Assembly (NCBI GenBank): GCA_001779055.1 | Contig: MFJA01000022.1 | Span: 34,189-40,662, forward strand | DNA from: Candidatus Gottesmanbacteria bacterium RBG_16_37_8 | Lineage (GTDB): Bacteria; Patescibacteriota; Microgenomatia; 2-02-FULL-39-11 | Length of the DNA stretch: 6,474 nt | Direction: 5' to 3' | Shown here: positions 5,529-6,474 of the stretch, piece by piece | How positions within the stretch are numbered: position 1 is the first letter of the stretch | How the letters are laid out: the number at the start of each line of letters is the position of its first letter | Notes under the pieces: generated by a model | Database searches by the model: none | The model's input: only the letters and a program-made list of their open reading frames with translations | What the model was told of the DNA's origin: nothing | Position numbers and translations under genes: made by a program

Positions 5529-5974
5529 TGCCTAAAAAATCTTTAGAAGTTATTCTTAAAAGCTATAATCGGGCTGTATTTATACTTTCTCTGGCCGGAA
5601 TATTGATGGCTATCTACGTCCTCCAGAGTTTCATCAGGCAATCACCAATTGTCTGTATTAACTCAGGCTGTGAACTCGTCAGAAAAAGCCTCTCCAGTTA
5701 TCCTTTGGGAATTCCGGTTCCTGCCTTCGGTCTGGTAGGTTATAGTCTCTTGACACTTTTTACTTTTTTGAGAACCATTTCTGCCAACCGCAAACTTATT
5801 TATGCTATTTTAGGCATTTCCATTTTCGGAGTTCTTTTTGTCAGCTGGTTTACCTATACTGAATTGTTCGTAATTAAAGCCGTCTGTACCTGGTGTGTAG
5901 TCTCAGCTGTTAACATGTTTATAATATTTTTCTTAGTTGTTAAGATATATCAGTTGGAGGTCAGCATAAAATGA
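5528..5974 (+). CDS. Vitamin K epoxide reductase (VKOR)-like membrane thiol oxidase
   Basis: This 148-residue protein has four membrane helices (about 15-35, 63-82, 90-110 and 117-140). It carries the two cysteine pairs of VKOR proteins: loop cysteines Cys43 and Cys48 in 'CINSGC' between helices 1 and 2, and the active-site 'CTWC' at Cys120 and Cys123 at the start of helix 4. The family signature after the loop, 'SSYPLGIPVPAFGLVGYS' (56-73), is present. In bacteria lacking DsbB, VKOR homologues reoxidise DsbA-like proteins and pass the electrons to quinone in the membrane. The next gene encodes such a thioredoxin-fold protein, and the ATGA overlap (5971-5974) suggests coupled translation. There is no fused thioredoxin domain, unlike the cyanobacterial type. 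The ATG lacks a Shine-Dalgarno sequence, in keeping with the short leader predicted upstream. Confidence 0.93.
   Translation: MPKKSLEVILKSYNRAVFILSLAGILMAIYVLQSFIRQSPIVCINSGCELVRKSLSSYPLGIPVPAFGLVGYSLLTLFTFLRTISANRKLIYAILGISIFGVLFVSWFTYTELFVIKAVCTWCVVSAVNMFIIFFLVVKIYQLEVSIK
5956..5960 (+). promoter_or_regulatory. Shine-Dalgarno sequence for the DsbA-like gene
   Basis: GGAGG sits 10 nt before the ATG at 5971, inside the end of the VKOR reading frame. It is the only convincing Shine-Dalgarno sequence in front of a gene in this window. It fixes the start of the internal operon gene. Confidence 0.65.
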
Positions 5975-6474
5975 GTATCTCGGGAGAATCTAAATTTTTT
6001 ATAGGCATTGGTCTGGCCACTATTTTAATTGTCGTAATCGGTATTGCTGTCATGTCTAAACCCGCACCGGTTCTGGAGAAAAGTCAGCTAATTCCCGCAT
6101 CAGCTAGCATAACAGGCAATAAAGACGCAAAAACATATCTGGTTGAATTTTCCGATTTTCAGTGTCCGGCCTGTAAATCTTTTCATCCGCTTGTTAAAGC
6201 TCTGGTTGAAAAAAACAGGGAAAAACTCGTCTTTTCCTACCGTCATTTTCCTCTGGACCAACATCAACAGGCTATGCCGGCAGCACTGGCCTCCGAGGCG
6301 GCCGGGGAGCAGGGAAAATTCTGGGAAATGCATGATTATCTTTTTGACAATCAGGAATCATTATCCGAGGAATTCTTATTAGCCTCCTGGGAAAAATTAG
6401 GCTTGGATAAGGAAAAGTTCGAAAAAGCCTTTAAGGAAAAAACATATAAGGACAAAATCTTAAAAGATCTGGCA
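5971..6474 (+). CDS. Membrane-anchored DsbA-like thioredoxin-fold disulfide oxidoreductase, C-terminus cut
   Basis: The frame is open for 168 codons to the window edge. A short cytoplasmic head is followed by one membrane helix (about 10-28), which serves as signal anchor, and a linker (29-52). A DsbA/Thioredoxin_4 domain then begins at 'YLVEFSDFQCPACKSFHP' with the redox motif Cys65-Pro-Ala-Cys68. 'FSYRHFPLDQH' and 'ALASEAAGEQGKFWEMHDYLF' are typical of this family's helical insert. The cis-proline loop and last helix lie beyond the edge. It should act outside the membrane, introducing disulfides into exported proteins, and be recharged by the VKOR-like protein encoded immediately upstream. 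The ATG at 5971 overlaps the VKOR stop (ATGA) and is preceded by GGAGG. No lipobox is seen. Confidence 0.92.
   Translation, partial: MSISGESKFFIGIGLATILIVVIGIAVMSKPAPVLEKSQLIPASASITGNKDAKTYLVEFSDFQCPACKSFHPLVKALVEKNREKLVFSYRHFPLDQHQQAMPAALASEAAGEQGKFWEMHDYLFDNQESLSEEFLLASWEKLGLDKEKFEKAFKEKTYKDKILKDLA

Noticed and set aside
6100..6382. Open frames on both strands (6100-6333 minus, 6143-6382 plus)
   Set aside because: Both are shadows of the DsbA-like gene, whose frame holds the CPAC motif and runs to the window edge.
1..6474. CRISPR array, tRNA or rRNA genes, insertion sequences, attachment sites
   Set aside because: No regularly spaced repeats, cloverleaf-like segments, transposase frames or terminal inverted repeats were seen on either strand.

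Overview
The window is a gene-dense, AT-rich piece of a bacterial chromosome. Genes overlap by 4 to 25 bases and intergenic gaps are small. The first gene of each transcription unit has almost no leader and no Shine-Dalgarno sequence. The histidine kinase carries the H-box wording 'MAAHELRTPLTVIRGY', which I associate with Candidate Phyla Radiation bacteria (Patescibacteria, especially Microgenomates-like lineages). A VKOR plus DsbA-like pair is also present. I infer a CPR/Patescibacteria origin with moderate confidence; no rRNA or marker gene is here to prove it.

Layout. (1) 1-1346, minus strand: a membrane-anchored PAS sensor histidine kinase, cut by the left window edge. (2) 1347-1512: divergent intergenic region with a strong GC-rich hairpin and a TTGACT/TATAAT promoter that would give a nearly leaderless mRNA. 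(3) 1513-3286, plus strand: [NiFe]-hydrogenase small and large subunits, overlapping by 8 bp. (4) 5476-3273, minus strand, converging on the hydrogenase genes and overlapping them by 14 bp: four overlapping genes in the order hypC, EamA-type transporter, DUF6390-like protein, hydrogenase maturation endopeptidase. (5) 5477-5527: a 51-bp divergent promoter region. (6) 5528-6474, plus strand: VKOR-like membrane thiol oxidase and a membrane-anchored DsbA-like thioredoxin (cut by the right edge), coupled by an ATGA overlap.

Function. Regions 3 and 4 form one hydrogenase module: a two-subunit soluble [NiFe] enzyme with its own HypC chaperone, its own C-terminal protease, and a DUF6390-like protein. 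The C-terminal half of that protein aligns without gaps to HypC's 'GDYVLVHAGFAIEKL' segment. The small subunit is minimal: it has ligands for a proximal cluster only, and one of the four is Asp instead of Cys. No diaphorase, ferredoxin-type or membrane partner subunit is in the window, so the electron acceptor is unknown. Region 6 is an oxidative protein-folding pair for exported proteins and is probably unrelated to the hydrogenase.

Most worth checking: the DUF6390/HypC domain relationship combined with loss of the usual HypC histidine in the adjacent HypC; the Cys3Asp single-cluster small subunit; and the transporter embedded in the maturation operon.
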